A stretch of 64,000 nt of DNA from Cellulophaga tyrosinoxydans (lineage in GTDB: Bacteria; Bacteroidota; Bacteroidia; Flavobacteriales; Flavobacteriaceae): the NCBI RefSeq assembly GCF_900176415.1, contig NZ_FWXO01000004.1:1-64000 (forward strand), written 5' to 3'. The notes beneath the pieces are model-generated. The model was not told the DNA's origin. It searched no databases and saw only the letters and a list, made by a program, of their open reading frames with translations. This document shows, piece after piece, positions 14,160 to 23,602 of this stretch (the first letter of the stretch is position 1; every line of letters begins with the position of its first letter). A program made the position numbers and the translations under genes.

Positions 14160-16490
14160 TTGGAAAACTATATAAATCAGTTAAATGATGCTCAAAGAGC
14201 ACCAGTATTGCATAAGGATGGTCCTTTAATTGTTATTGCTGGCGCAGGTTCTGGAAAAACTAGGGTGTTAACGTATCGTATTGCTTATTTAATGAGTAAA
14301 GGCGTTGATTCTTTTAATATTTTGGCATTGACCTTTACCAATAAAGCCGCTCGCGAAATGAAAGCGCGTATATCCGCAATTGTGGGGAGTTCCGAAGCAA
14401 AGAATTTAATGATGGGTACTTTCCATTCTGTTTTTGCTAAATTACTCCGCTATGATGGTGATAAGCTTGGATTTCCTAGCAATTTTACTATTTATGATAC
14501 ACAAGATTCTCAGCGTTTAATTGCCTCAATTATTAAAGAAATGGGGCTTGATAAAGACATCTACAAGTACAAACAAGTACAAAATAGAATATCGTCTTAT
14601 AAAAATAGTTTAATTACTGTTCGTGCCTATTTTAATGATGCGGAATTACAAGAAGCAGATGCTATGGCAAAACGCCCTAGAATGGGAGATATTTATCAAA
14701 ATTATGTGGATAGATGTTTTAAAGCAGGGGCTATGGATTTTGATGATTTATTGCTTAGAACTAATGAATTATTAAATAGATTCCCTGAAGTTTTAGCAAA
14801 ATATCAAGATCGTTTTAGATATATTTTGGTTGATGAGTATCAAGATACCAACCACTCACAATACTTAATTGTAAAAGCCTTATCCGATAAATTTCAGAAT
14901 ATATGTGTTGTAGGTGATGATGCGCAGAGTATTTACTCTTTCCGTGGGGCGAATATTAGCAACATCTTAAACTTTCAAAAAGATTATGATAATGTAGAAA
15001 TGTATCGCTTGGAGCAAAATTATCGTTCTACACGAAATATTGTAAATGCGGCAAACTCCATTATCGCCAAGAATAAAAATCAATTAGAAAAAGTGGTTTG
15101 GACAGATAATGATGATGGCAATGCTATAAAAATTCATCGCAGTCCAACTGATGCGGAGGAAGGAAGGTTTGTAGCTGGTTCTATTTTTGAAAATAGAATG
15201 CAGCACCAAATGTCTAACGGAAGTTTTGCTGTTTTATATCGTACCAACTCACAATCTAGAGCTATCGAAGATGCCTTACGTAAGCGTGATATTCCGTATC
15301 GTATTTACGGAGGACTTTCTTTTTATCAGCGTAAAGAAATAAAAGATGTGCTTTCTTATCTGCGATTAGTTATCAATCCAAAAGACGAAGAAGCATTAAA
15401 GCGTGTTATTAATTTTCCTGCGCGTGGAATAGGGCAGAGCACCTTAGATAAATTAACCGTTGCTGCCAACCATTATGGCAGATCTATTATAGAGGTAATT
15501 GAGAATTTAGATAAAATAAACCTAAAAATAAATTCAGGCACAAAAAACAAACTGGTAGATTTTACCAACATGATTAAGAGTTTTCAAATCATGAACGAAA
15601 CTACCGATGCGTTTACCTTAGCAGAACATGTAGCCAAAAAAACAGGAATACTTTTAGAATTTAAAAAAGATGGTACACCAGAAGGTATTGCCCGTATGGA
15701 TAATATTGAGGAATTACTAAATGGTATTAAAGATTTTGTTGAAGGTCAAAAAGAAATCGATGGTGCTACCGGTAATATTGGTGAGTTTTTAGAAGATGTA
15801 GCACTTGCAACAGATCTTGATAATGATACTGGTGATGATGACCGTGTTGCCTTAATGACCATACATTTGGCGAAAGGATTGGAATTTCCGTATGTGTATA
15901 TTGTGGGTATGGAAGAAGACTTATTTCCTTCAGGAATGAGTATGAACACCAGAAGCGAATTAGAAGAGGAAAGACGTTTATTCTACGTAGCCTTAACAAG
16001 AGCTGAAAAACAAGCGTATTTAACGTACACCCAAAATAGATACCGATGGGGAAAATTAATTGATGCAGAGCCTAGTAGATTTCTTGAGGAAATAGACGAA
16101 AAGTATGTTGAAAATTTAACGCCAATTGACAAACCAACTTATCGTTATAAATCTTTAATAGATACTGATATTTTTGGTGATGTAGACAAAAGCAAATTAA
16201 GACAAGTAAAACCTACCAATGGCATACCGCCAATAACTTCTAAACCCTCTGAAAATCAGTTACGAAAACTACGTAAACTAAAGCCTGAACTGGCACAACC
16301 TATTGGAAACACCAACACCATAGATCCAAATTTAGTAGAAGGTAGTGTTATAAATCACACGCGTTTTGGTAGAGGTAGAGTAGTGAAATTGGAAGGAGTA
16401 GGCAATGATCGTAAAGCTGAAATACAGTTTGAATCTGCAGGATTAAAGAAATTGCTTTTACGTTTCGCTAAACTAGATGTAATTGGATAA
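14160..16490 (+). CDS. uvrD: UvrD/PcrA-type ATP-dependent DNA helicase
   Basis: This 776-residue superfamily 1 helicase, starting at a TTG, unwinds DNA 3' to 5' in excision repair and replication. Motifs in order are the Q motif region LNDAQRAPV, Walker A AGAGSGKTR (27-35), motif Ia TFTNKAAREM, Walker B LVDEYQDTN, motif III VGDDAQSIYSFRGA, motif IV YRSTRNI, motif V MTIHLAKGLEFPYV and motif VI LFYVALTRAEK. The C-terminal Tudor-like tail (GSVINHTRFGRGRVVKLEG) is typical of PcrA. No ATG is available near the conserved start, so TTG is accepted. Confidence 0.95.
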   Translation: MENYINQLNDAQRAPVLHKDGPLIVIAGAGSGKTRVLTYRIAYLMSKGVDSFNILALTFTNKAAREMKARISAIVGSSEAKNLMMGTFHSVFAKLLRYDGDKLGFPSNFTIYDTQDSQRLIASIIKEMGLDKDIYKYKQVQNRISSYKNSLITVRAYFNDAELQEADAMAKRPRMGDIYQNYVDRCFKAGAMDFDDLLLRTNELLNRFPEVLAKYQDRFRYILVDEYQDTNHSQYLIVKALSDKFQNICVVGDDAQSIYSFRGANISNILNFQKDYDNVEMYRLEQNYRSTRNIVNAANSIIAKNKNQLEKVVWTDNDDGNAIKIHRSPTDAEEGRFVAGSIFENRMQHQMSNGSFAVLYRTNSQSRAIEDALRKRDIPYRIYGGLSFYQRKEIKDVLSYLRLVINPKDEEALKRVINFPARGIGQSTLDKLTVAANHYGRSIIEVIENLDKINLKINSGTKNKLVDFTNMIKSFQIMNETTDAFTLAEHVAKKTGILLEFKKDGTPEGIARMDNIEELLNGIKDFVEGQKEIDGATGNIGEFLEDVALATDLDNDTGDDDRVALMTIHLAKGLEFPYVYIVGMEEDLFPSGMSMNTRSELEEERRLFYVALTRAEKQAYLTYTQNRYRWGKLIDAEPSRFLEEIDEKYVENLTPIDKPTYRYKSLIDTDIFGDVDKSKLRQVKPTNGIPPITSKPSENQLRKLRKLKPELAQPIGNTNTIDPNLVEGSVINHTRFGRGRVVKLEGVGNDRKAEIQFESAGLKKLLLRFAKLDVIG

Positions 16491-16535
16491 AGATTAAAAA
16501 TAATTAAGCTATAAACTAGTACTACAATTATATAC

Positions 16536-17362
16536 TTGTTACCCAACATTTTAAATGTACATTTTCAATAGAAAGACAAACCATAGGCATATTCAACAGT
16601 TTGAGTATACTATTGCCGAATTATTAAAGTATGAATTACCCCAATTGAAAAAGGCACTTGATATGTCAAAAATTGAAGGAATTTATTTCACGTATAAACC
16701 AAAAGGAATCTCCATTACACATAGTTATTCTGAAAAAGACTTTGCAGAAATCAATCAAAATGTTAAGTCAAGTTTTGTTTTAAATGGTATTTCTGTTTGG
16801 AATAAAGAATCAAAAAGTTTTGAAGAAATTTCATTAAGCTACCTAAACAATACTATTTCTTGGTTTGCAGTTCAGAACCCTGAACGTTTTCATAAAACAT
16901 TTGATTTGAGCCAACTTAAAAAAGGGCAAATCAAACTGGAGCAAAAAGAAATTAAGAATTCCAATAAAGAAAAAGTACAAAAACTTCTAAAATCTTTATC
17001 TAAAGAGCAACTTGGGCTTCTGGAATTGGAACATACTTTTGAAATGGAGCTTGATGAAAAACTGTTATATCCGATTTTGAATATGGAAGACGGGAACTAT
17101 ATTGCTGTGGACAACAAAGGAAAAATATATAGGCTAAACCATGACCATGAAGAAGAGGTTAGGTTAATAGCAAATAAGCCCAAAGACTTCTTCGATATCT
17201 ATAATGGACAAAAAAGTGAACTGGATAAAATCATGTACGACTAAAAACGTTAGGTAAAAAAAGTTTGTAATTGGACAACTCACTCAAACACAACTGTTGT
17301 GCTGATGGACTTACCACTCCGATTGAAAAACTAACTCGGACAGAAAAAACGTTGGGTGACAA
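16536..17362. repeat. 15-bp inverted repeat bracketing the gene at 16555-17244
   Basis: TTGTTACCCAACATT (16536-16550) and AACGTTGGGTGACAA (17348-17362) are inverted copies with 13 of 15 positions matching. They include RYYYAAC (ACCCAAC) and GTTRRRY (GTTGGGT), the classical attC core forms. A further GTTAGGT lies at 17250-17256. The single gene between the arms may be a captured cassette or a small transposed unit; no recombinase is adjacent. Confidence 0.4.
16555..17244 (+). CDS. Hypothetical protein with SMI1/SUKH-like C-terminal end
   Basis: The 229-residue protein has no signal or membrane segments. The first 115 residues are a mixed alpha/beta region of unknown type. A Lys/Glu-rich helix follows (about 120-160). 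The C-terminus (ILNMEDGNYIAVDNKGKIYR, NHDHEEEVRLIANKPKDFF) resembles the end of SMI1/KNR4 (SUKH) proteins, where a D/EGDYIALD-type strand and a DHD turn precede the last helix. The match is short, so the family is only suggested. The gene is bracketed by 15-bp inverted repeats, which hints that it arrived as a unit. Confidence 0.5.
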   Translation: MYIFNRKTNHRHIQQFEYTIAELLKYELPQLKKALDMSKIEGIYFTYKPKGISITHSYSEKDFAEINQNVKSSFVLNGISVWNKESKSFEEISLSYLNNTISWFAVQNPERFHKTFDLSQLKKGQIKLEQKEIKNSNKEKVQKLLKSLSKEQLGLLELEHTFEMELDEKLLYPILNMEDGNYIAVDNKGKIYRLNHDHEEEVRLIANKPKDFFDIYNGQKSELDKIMYD

Positions 17363-17455
17363 TGCCTAAAGGTAATAATAACCTCAAATCCAAGATTTAA
17401 GTTTTAATTACCTAAAAAATTAATGTAATTTGTAAAAAGATTTATAAACTATAGT

Positions 17456-18076
17456 ATGTCCGAATTTATTAAAATATACCCTGAAAATCCTAATCCTAAG
17501 GAAATTAAGAAGGTGGTAGATGTGCTAAAAAAAGGTGGATTAGTAATTTATCCGACTGATACCGTGTATGGATTAGGCTGCGATATAACCAATACAAAGG
17601 CTCTTGAGAAAATTGCCCGAATAAAAGGCATTAAGCTCGACAAGGCTAATTGGTCATTTATTTGTGCCGATCTTAGTAATTTATCGGATTATACCCGCCA
17701 GATTGATACACGTACTTTTAAAATATTAAAACGTGCATTACCAGGTCCTTATACGTTTATTTTGCCTGGAAATAATAACCTACCAAAAGAGTTTAAAAAG
17801 AAAAAAACAGTTGGTATACGTGTTCCGGATAATTCCATCGCAAAAACATTGGTAGAAGTGCTAGGAAATCCAATAGTGTCAACCTCCATTCATGATGAAG
17901 ATGAATTGCTGGAGTACACTACAGATCCTGAACTAATTTATGAAAAGTGGAAAAATTTAGTGGATATTGTGATTGATGGTGGTTATGGCGACAATGTGGC
18001 TTCTACGGTCATTGATTTATCGGAAGGAGAGCCAATAGTTTTAAGAGAAGGCAAGGGGAGTATCGATATATTTTAA
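17456..18076 (+). CDS. YrdC/Sua5/YciO-family protein (threonylcarbamoyl-AMP synthase type)
   Basis: This 206-residue single YrdC-fold domain protein shows GGLVIYPTDTVYGLGCD (27-43), IKG...K, LPGPYTFIL and VGIRVPDN, followed by PIVSTSIHDEDE. YrdC/Sua5 enzymes make L-threonylcarbamoyl-AMP for the t6A37 modification of tRNA. The usual K-R-x(n)-K-P substrate motif is weak here (RIKGIKLDKANWSFIC), which points to the YciO-like branch whose activity is weaker or different. The protein is cytoplasmic and stands alone between a cassette-like gene and a convergent terminator. Confidence 0.85.
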   Translation: MSEFIKIYPENPNPKEIKKVVDVLKKGGLVIYPTDTVYGLGCDITNTKALEKIARIKGIKLDKANWSFICADLSNLSDYTRQIDTRTFKILKRALPGPYTFILPGNNNLPKEFKKKKTVGIRVPDNSIAKTLVEVLGNPIVSTSIHDEDELLEYTTDPELIYEKWKNLVDIVIDGGYGDNVASTVIDLSEGEPIVLREGKGSIDIF

Positions 18077-18085
18077 ATAAAAAAA

Positions 18086-18128
18086 CTGTCTCTAAAACTA
18101 CAATGTTACACTATAATGTTAAAGACAG
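18086..18128. terminator. Probable bidirectional terminator
   Basis: CTGTCTCTAA (18086-18095) pairs with TTAAAGACAG (18119-18128) across a partly paired interior. An A-run on the left gives U-rich tails for the minus direction. It sits between the convergent genes ending at 18076 and 18187. Confidence 0.5.
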
Positions 18129-18186
18129 CTCTTCAATAACTACTATTATTTGTATTTCACCAAATCAAAAAAATACAAATTAAGAA

Positions 18187-19971
18187 TTATTCATTCGGAC
18201 AGATAACTTTAAATTCTGTTCTTCGGTTTATTGCATATTGCTCTTCGGTACAATTAATATAATCTCTACAAATATTTAAAGGTTTAGTTTCTCCTAACCC
18301 AATGGCAATTAAGCGATCTTTAGCTATTCCCTTAGACACCAAATAATCCACCGTGGATTGTGCTCTTTTTTGTGATAAATTTTGATTAAAAGCATTACTA
18401 CCTCGAGCGTCTGTATGCGAAGACATTTCTACTTTAATAGCTGGATTTTCTACCATTAATTCTATAACATATTCCAATTCTGGAATTGCAGATGGAAGAA
18501 TATCCCATTTTCCTAAATCAAAATTTATATGCTCTAATCTTATAGCCTTACCGCAAGGGTCTACACACATTTGAAAATCTATAAATAAAGATTTATTTCG
18601 GTCGTATTTTTTGGTATCTACCTCAATTTCATGTGAAAAATAGCCATCTTTATTACCTTTTAATTTATATATGGTTACTTGACGTAATTGAAAATTAAAC
18701 TTTCCATTTAGATCAGATATTGTATTTTTTTGAATTGCAGAATTGGCATCATTTAATAATACATCTACATTAGCAATAGTTACGATTGAATTACATTCAA
18801 TTATTTCTCCTTCTAGAATAAAATTTTCATCAGTATATAAAATTTCTTTTTCTATAGGCTTACCATTCTCCTTGCAATCTTTAAAATCTTCAATAGTAAT
18901 TGGCGCTGATTCTAATTCAATTCCAAATCCATTCCCTTTTATAGTATATACTCCGTTCGGAACGGCATCAAAAAATACTGCACCATAAAGATTCGTTTTT
19001 CCTGTTCTAATTATTTTACCATCGGCATCTTCTAAAAATACATCAGCTTCAGGTATTCTTTCTTTACTAAACTTATCTTTTGCTACGATATTAACATTGC
19101 AGTTTGCTGCAACTTCGCAATGTGGTTTATGGTCTAGTTCACATACAGGACATACTTTTGCTGCTTTTTCAGATGTACCAAAGCGATAACTAATTCCTGC
19201 AAATGCGCCAATGGAGCTGATGTCTGTATCTTTTGGTTGCGCAACAACTGGATTTGGTTCTCTACTCAACACATTTATTATATTGCCCTCTTTGTCGGGC
19301 ATTTCATTAAAAGGCTGGTATGCAGAAGCAAAGCCAAGTGCATTAAGCTCTGTAGCTCCAAAATGTTGCAAATAATAACTACCTACTGTAAATCCGAAAT
19401 TTTTTGTAAAATAGTATGTTAACCGTATTTGCCCTTTTGCGGCAAGTACATTTTTTACATCGTAACCAGAATGATAATTTAAAAAAGCACCTGTAGCATC
19501 TGTTACACTAGTTCTTCCACCTTTAATAATAGACAAACCAACTCTGGTGTTTAATTCAGTAACGAATTTTCTATTTTTTGTCTGATATCTAAAATTTGGT
19601 CCTATTCCCCAAAACATTCTAGTAATCTGTTCTTCGCTCAATGTTAAATTAGTTAAAGGCGTTACGCCATCAGATTGAAATAGATTAATAGTTGGATACC
19701 TATTTTCAGGAGAATTATTGATGTAATCAAAATCCGCTCCTACACCAATAAAACTAAAATAGTAATCTATTGAAGCCCCTAAGTCTAAACCTCCGCCATA
19801 ATCCACGTAAGGAGTTTGATTGTTATACGTTGGAATAATGTCATAACCGACTCGGGCTGTCAAAATCAAATCATTTTTTTTCTTCTCAACCTCTTGAGAG
19901 AATATTGTTAGCGAGGTAAGAAACAAGAAAAATCCTAGGTATAATTTACAAGTAAAAGTTACATTTTTCAT
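18187..19971 (-). CDS. Large OmpA-family outer membrane protein
   Basis: This 594-residue protein has, in order, a signal peptide (about 1-25), an outer membrane beta-barrel-like domain (about 30-270; alternating strands, ending AFAGISYRFG), a Cys-rich linker CPVCELDHKPHC, two carboxypeptidase-regulatory-like beta-sandwich units (about 295-370 and 380-460), and an OmpA peptidoglycan-binding domain (about 475-594). The last shows INFDLGKWDI, SSHTDARGS and NRRTEFKV, with the Asp and Arg that bind diaminopimelate. It should link the outer membrane to peptidoglycan. Paired Cys in KVCPVCELD and EVAANCNV suggest disulfides. Confidence 0.85.
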   Translation of the reverse strand: MKNVTFTCKLYLGFFLFLTSLTIFSQEVEKKKNDLILTARVGYDIIPTYNNQTPYVDYGGGLDLGASIDYYFSFIGVGADFDYINNSPENRYPTINLFQSDGVTPLTNLTLSEEQITRMFWGIGPNFRYQTKNRKFVTELNTRVGLSIIKGGRTSVTDATGAFLNYHSGYDVKNVLAAKGQIRLTYYFTKNFGFTVGSYYLQHFGATELNALGFASAYQPFNEMPDKEGNIINVLSREPNPVVAQPKDTDISSIGAFAGISYRFGTSEKAAKVCPVCELDHKPHCEVAANCNVNIVAKDKFSKERIPEADVFLEDADGKIIRTGKTNLYGAVFFDAVPNGVYTIKGNGFGIELESAPITIEDFKDCKENGKPIEKEILYTDENFILEGEIIECNSIVTIANVDVLLNDANSAIQKNTISDLNGKFNFQLRQVTIYKLKGNKDGYFSHEIEVDTKKYDRNKSLFIDFQMCVDPCGKAIRLEHINFDLGKWDILPSAIPELEYVIELMVENPAIKVEMSSHTDARGSNAFNQNLSQKRAQSTVDYLVSKGIAKDRLIAIGLGETKPLNICRDYINCTEEQYAINRRTEFKVICPNE

Positions 19972-20044
19972 AATAGTAAAGTTTTAAGTATACTATTACA
20001 TACGTGTACCTATAAAATTGTTACCCTAAAAATTTAAAAATAAA

Positions 20045-20070
20045 AAAGGCGACCAATTAAGGTCGCCTTT
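20045..20070 (-). terminator. Rho-independent terminator of the OmpA lipoprotein gene
   Basis: AAAGGCGACC (20045-20054) pairs perfectly with GGTCGCCTTT (20061-20070) around a 6-base loop. On the minus strand it is followed by a T-run, placing it 25 bp after the stop at 20095. Confidence 0.85.
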
Positions 20071-20094
20071 AATACTATAGATTTTTTTTAAATC

Positions 20095-20946
20095 TTATTT
20101 GTTGATTGCTGGATCTTTCATTCCTTCCTCAATCATTTCATAGAACTGATCAATTTTTGGAAGTACAACGATACGAGTTCTTCTGTTTTTAGATTTATCT
20201 GTCGAAGATACTGGTACATATTGAGATCTTGCTGCAGCAGTCATACGTTTTGGATCAACTTTGTAATCGTTTTGTAAAATACGAACAACAGCAGTTGCTC
20301 TTTTAGCACTTAAATCCCAGTTGTCTAATAAAACACCTCCGCTATATGGTACATCATCTGTATGACCTTCTACCATAAAGTCGAAATCTGGTTTGTTGTT
20401 AACTACTTTAGCAACTTTTCCTAAAATTTCTTTAGCTCTGCTAGTTACATTATAACTTCCGCTGCTAAATAATAATTTATCAGATATAGATACGAATACC
20501 ACACCTTTTTCAACGCTAATTTCAATATCTTGATCATCTAAATTACCAAGAACACCTTTTAAGCTTTGTACTAAAGATAAGTTAACAGAATCTCTACGTG
20601 TAATAGCATCGTTTAATTTTCTGATAGTCAAATCTTTTTCTTGTAAACTTTCTAAAGATTTTTCTAAGTTTTGAGCTCCTTTTGAAGAAAGAGTAGTTAA
20701 ATTACCCATGTTGTTAATTAACTCTTGGTTATTACTCTTCAAGAAAGCGTTTTGATCTTCTAATGTTTTTAATCTAGAAGTAGCAGATGCCTTTTCTTCC
20801 AAACAACTATTTAATTTAACAGTTGCAGAATTTAATAAATCTTGTGTTTCTTTACTCTTTGCCTCTAACTCCGCATATTTCTTTTGCGATACACAAGAGG
20901 ATAGTAATAAAGTAACTCCTATACAGCCTAAAATGATTTTCCTCAT
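20095..20946 (-). CDS. OmpA-family peptidoglycan-associated lipoprotein
   Basis: The 283-residue protein has a lipoprotein signal (MRKIILGCIGVTLLLSSC, lipobox LLSSC). A coiled coil follows (about 20-125; KKYAELEAKSKETQDLL, SLESLQEKDLTIRKL). The C-terminal OmpA domain (about 140-270) shows LLFSSGSYNVT, VEGHTDDVPYSG, LSAKRATAVVRIL and NRRTRIVV, including the diaminopimelate-binding Asp and Arg. It lies in the periplasm, anchored in the outer membrane. Single gene, with its own terminator and a -7 box at 20983-20990. The paralogue at 9745-10524 has lost the binding motifs. Confidence 0.9.
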   Translation of the reverse strand: MRKIILGCIGVTLLLSSCVSQKKYAELEAKSKETQDLLNSATVKLNSCLEEKASATSRLKTLEDQNAFLKSNNQELINNMGNLTTLSSKGAQNLEKSLESLQEKDLTIRKLNDAITRRDSVNLSLVQSLKGVLGNLDDQDIEISVEKGVVFVSISDKLLFSSGSYNVTSRAKEILGKVAKVVNNKPDFDFMVEGHTDDVPYSGGVLLDNWDLSAKRATAVVRILQNDYKVDPKRMTAAARSQYVPVSSTDKSKNRRTRIVVLPKIDQFYEMIEEGMKDPAINK

Positions 20947-20982
20947 AATTATTTATTCTTAAATTAAATTGTTAATTCTCCG

Positions 20983-20990
20983 CAAAATTA
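20983..20990 (-). promoter_or_regulatory. Putative -7 box of the OmpA lipoprotein gene
   Basis: The minus strand reads TAATTTTG, fitting TAnnTTTG, 37 bp before the start codon at 20946. No -33 element is clear. Confidence 0.4.
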
Positions 20991-21023
20991 TACAAAAACC
21001 AATACGTTAACATTCTGAATTCG

Positions 21024-22028
21024 TTAATCTTTTACTAAAATGTTAAATTTCTTAATGTGATATACAAAATGTGCCCAAACAATGGACTTTGCAGCGTAAT
21101 AATCTTGTTTATAATTTACAGTTTCCCGTTTTTTATAAATTCTAGAAAAGTTTTTGTAAAAACTCAAATGCGCCTTTAAAATAGCAAAACAATGGCTTAA
21201 TTTTCCTTGGAATATAAAGCGAACTCCGGCAACACCATCTAACAGCAATCTAATAAAAATAATAGGAAAAGCCTTCTTTCCTGGCAAGTTTTTGGTGATG
21301 GAGTAAAGCGAATTCCTGAAATTTAAAAAGGTTTTTTTTGGGTTCATATTACTTAAGGTAGAGCCACCTAAATGATAAACCATAGAAGCGCCAACATAAA
21401 CTATTTTATACCCCTTATTTTGTGCTCTCCAGCATAAATCTACTTCTTCTTGATGGGCAAAATAATCTTCATCAAAACCGTTCAACACCTTAAAAACACT
21501 TGATTTTATAAATAAACAAGCTCCTGTTGCCCAAAATATTTCTTTCTGATCGTTGTATTGACCTTTATCCTTTTCCAATGCTTGAAATATTCTACCACGA
21601 CAAAATGGATATCCCAATTGATCTATAAAACCACCCGCTGCGCCTGCATATTCAAAGTAATTTTTACGTTTGTAATCTAATATTTTTGGCTGAATAATGG
21701 CAATAGAACTATTTTCTTCAAAAGCTTTTGCAATTGGCACCAACCAATCTTTAGTTACTTCCACATCAGAATTTAAAAGACAATAAATTTCAGCATCTAC
21801 ATGTTTTAATGCATCATTATAGCCTTTTGCAAAACCTCCATTCTCTGTATTCTGAATAATTTGTACGTTGGGGTAGTTGGTTTTTATAAATGTAATGGAA
21901 TTATCGGTAGAGGCATTATCTGCTACATAAATGGTAGCCTCGGAAGAATATTCTTTAACAGAGGGTAAAAATTGCTCTAACAATTGTTCTCCGTTCCAAT
22001 TAAGTATTACGATTGCTATTTTTGACAT
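21024..22028 (-). CDS. Glycosyltransferase family 2
   Basis: From the Met at 22028 the protein is 334 residues, beginning MSKIAIVILNWNGEQLL. The earlier Met at 22043 would add only MDQVW and is unlikely. The GT-A fold signatures are NWNG, VADNASTDNS (nucleotide-sugar binding), LLNSDVEV (DxD-like metal site) and EEVDLCWRAQNKGYKI. The relatives are rhamnosyltransferase-like GT2 enzymes. The C-terminal part has amphipathic helices and hydrophobic stretches (AFPIIFIRLLLDGVAGVRFIF), suggesting membrane association. A role in surface polysaccharide synthesis is likely; the sugar is unknown. Confidence 0.88.
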   Translation of the reverse strand: MSKIAIVILNWNGEQLLEQFLPSVKEYSSEATIYVADNASTDNSITFIKTNYPNVQIIQNTENGGFAKGYNDALKHVDAEIYCLLNSDVEVTKDWLVPIAKAFEENSSIAIIQPKILDYKRKNYFEYAGAAGGFIDQLGYPFCRGRIFQALEKDKGQYNDQKEIFWATGACLFIKSSVFKVLNGFDEDYFAHQEEVDLCWRAQNKGYKIVYVGASMVYHLGGSTLSNMNPKKTFLNFRNSLYSITKNLPGKKAFPIIFIRLLLDGVAGVRFIFQGKLSHCFAILKAHLSFYKNFSRIYKKRETVNYKQDYYAAKSIVWAHFVYHIKKFNILVKD

Positions 22029-22125
22029 CCAAACTTGGTCCAACGAAATTTCCGCTGCCGTTTATTTTTATTTTCTATTGTTTGATTTTAAAATAAGTGT
22101 TCCTCTTATTTTTGAAGTTCACAAA

Positions 22126-22572
22126 TTAACGGCTAAAATCAGGAATATTCTCTAAAAAAGTATATTTTTCTTGTTTATGATCTATTTTACAATAAAAATG
22201 CTGTAAGCCATTGGTTACCATTAAATACTCCGATTGTAATTGCATATTATACCGCGCAATCTGATCAAACGTAATTTGTGTTATAGAAACTTCTGGAGCT
22301 TTACACTCTATAAGTATTTGAATAGCTCCGTTGGGCTCAAAAACAACAATATCATATCTTCGCTTTAAGTTGTTCACCCTGAGTTGTTTTTCAACATTAA
22401 TTAAGCTTAAGGGATAATTTTTCTCAAAGATTAAATAGTGAATTACGTGTTGCCTTACCCATTCTTCGGGTTGTAATACAACAAATTTTTTGCGGACCAC
22501 ATCAAAAATATAGACTTTATTTTCTGTATTTTTGAAACGAAAGTCATAAGCAGGAAAGTTTAATACTTGCAT
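22126..22572 (-). CDS. Stand-alone HSDR_N-type nuclease-fold protein
   Basis: This 148-residue protein matches the N-terminal domain of type I restriction HsdR (HSDR_N_2, PD-(D/E)xK fold). The signatures are YDIVVFEPNGAIQILIECKAP (Asp, Glu and Lys of the nuclease core) followed by QIARYNMQLQSEYLMVTNG. There is no helicase or other restriction component nearby, so it is not part of a restriction system. Its start lies 26 bp from the divergent holA start. This pairing is common in flavobacteria, and a shared promoter region with holA is likely. The function is unknown. Confidence 0.75.
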   Translation of the reverse strand: MQVLNFPAYDFRFKNTENKVYIFDVVRKKFVVLQPEEWVRQHVIHYLIFEKNYPLSLINVEKQLRVNNLKRRYDIVVFEPNGAIQILIECKAPEVSITQITFDQIARYNMQLQSEYLMVTNGLQHFYCKIDHKQEKYTFLENIPDFSR

Positions 22573-22598
22573 GATACAAATTTGATGTTTTTTTCTGA

Positions 22599-23597
22599 AT
22601 GGATGAAGTAAAAAAAATTGTTAACGATATAAAATCTGGCCATATAAAGCCTATTTACTTTTTAATGGGTGATGAAGCTTACTATATAGATAAGCTTGCT
22701 GAATTTATTGAAAACAATATACTTTCCGAAGAAGAGCGTGGTTTTAATCAAATGACTTTATATGGTAAAGATGTTACCATTGAAGATATTATAGGCAATG
22801 CCAAAAGGTATCCTATGATGGCGGAGCATCAAGTTATAATTGTAAAAGAAGCACAACATTTATCAAGAACTATTGAGAATTTGAGTGCCTATGCAGAGCA
22901 TCCTCAAATGTCTACCGTATTAGTGCTTTGTTATAAATATGCAAAGCTAGATAAGCGTAAAAAAATATATAAAGCCATACAGAAGACTGGTCTTATCTTT
23001 GAAAGTAAAAAACTTTACGAAAATCAAGTTGCCGATTGGATTAAAAAAGTTCTTGCTGGAAGTGGCTATTCGATAACACCAAAAGCTGCTATATTACTAG
23101 TTGAATTTTTAGGTACAGATTTAAGTAAAATAAACAACGAGTTGGAGAAATTGAAATTGGTAATCCCTAAAACCAAAGAAATTGATCCTGAAGCCATTGA
23201 AGCAAATATTGGTATTAGTAAAGATTATAATAATTTTGAGCTTAAAAAGGCACTTGGAGAACGCAATGTTTTAAAGGCAACACGAATTTTAAATTATTTT
23301 GCGCAAAACCCGAAAGACAATCCTTTTGTATTGACAATTACCTTGTTAAATAGCTTTTTTACGCAGCTATTGCAATATCACGGCATGAAAGACCATAATC
23401 CAAAAAATGTAGCGAGTATATTGGGTATTAGTCCTTATTTTGTAAGTGAGTACCAAATTGCTGCAAAAAATTATCCAATGAAAAAAGTAAGTGCAATAAT
23501 TGCAGACTTACGAGAACTGGATGCTAAAGGTAAAGGTGTTGGTGCTAATTTATCACAAGAAGATTTGTTAAAAGAACTTCTTATCAAGATAATCTAA
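22599..23597 (+). CDS. holA: DNA polymerase III subunit delta
   Basis: The 332-residue protein is the clamp-loader delta subunit, which opens the beta sliding clamp. N-terminal features include KPIYFLMGDEAYYIDKL (AAA+-like domain I) and GFNQMTLYGKDVTIEDII. Later come MMAEHQVIIVKEAQ and the domain II/III helices (ISKDYNNFELKKALGERN, NPFVLTITLLNSFFTQLL). The length fits the family. It is divergent from the HSDR_N protein gene, with only 26 bp between starts, and convergent with the DoxX gene. Confidence 0.92.
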   Translation: MDEVKKIVNDIKSGHIKPIYFLMGDEAYYIDKLAEFIENNILSEEERGFNQMTLYGKDVTIEDIIGNAKRYPMMAEHQVIIVKEAQHLSRTIENLSAYAEHPQMSTVLVLCYKYAKLDKRKKIYKAIQKTGLIFESKKLYENQVADWIKKVLAGSGYSITPKAAILLVEFLGTDLSKINNELEKLKLVIPKTKEIDPEAIEANIGISKDYNNFELKKALGERNVLKATRILNYFAQNPKDNPFVLTITLLNSFFTQLLQYHGMKDHNPKNVASILGISPYFVSEYQIAAKNYPMKKVSAIIADLRELDAKGKGVGANLSQEDLLKELLIKII

Positions 23598-23602
23598 CGT
23601 AT

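Noticed and set aside
22126-22572. Type I restriction enzyme subunit
   Set aside because: Only the HSDR_N-like domain is present; there is no helicase, methylase or specificity subunit nearby.
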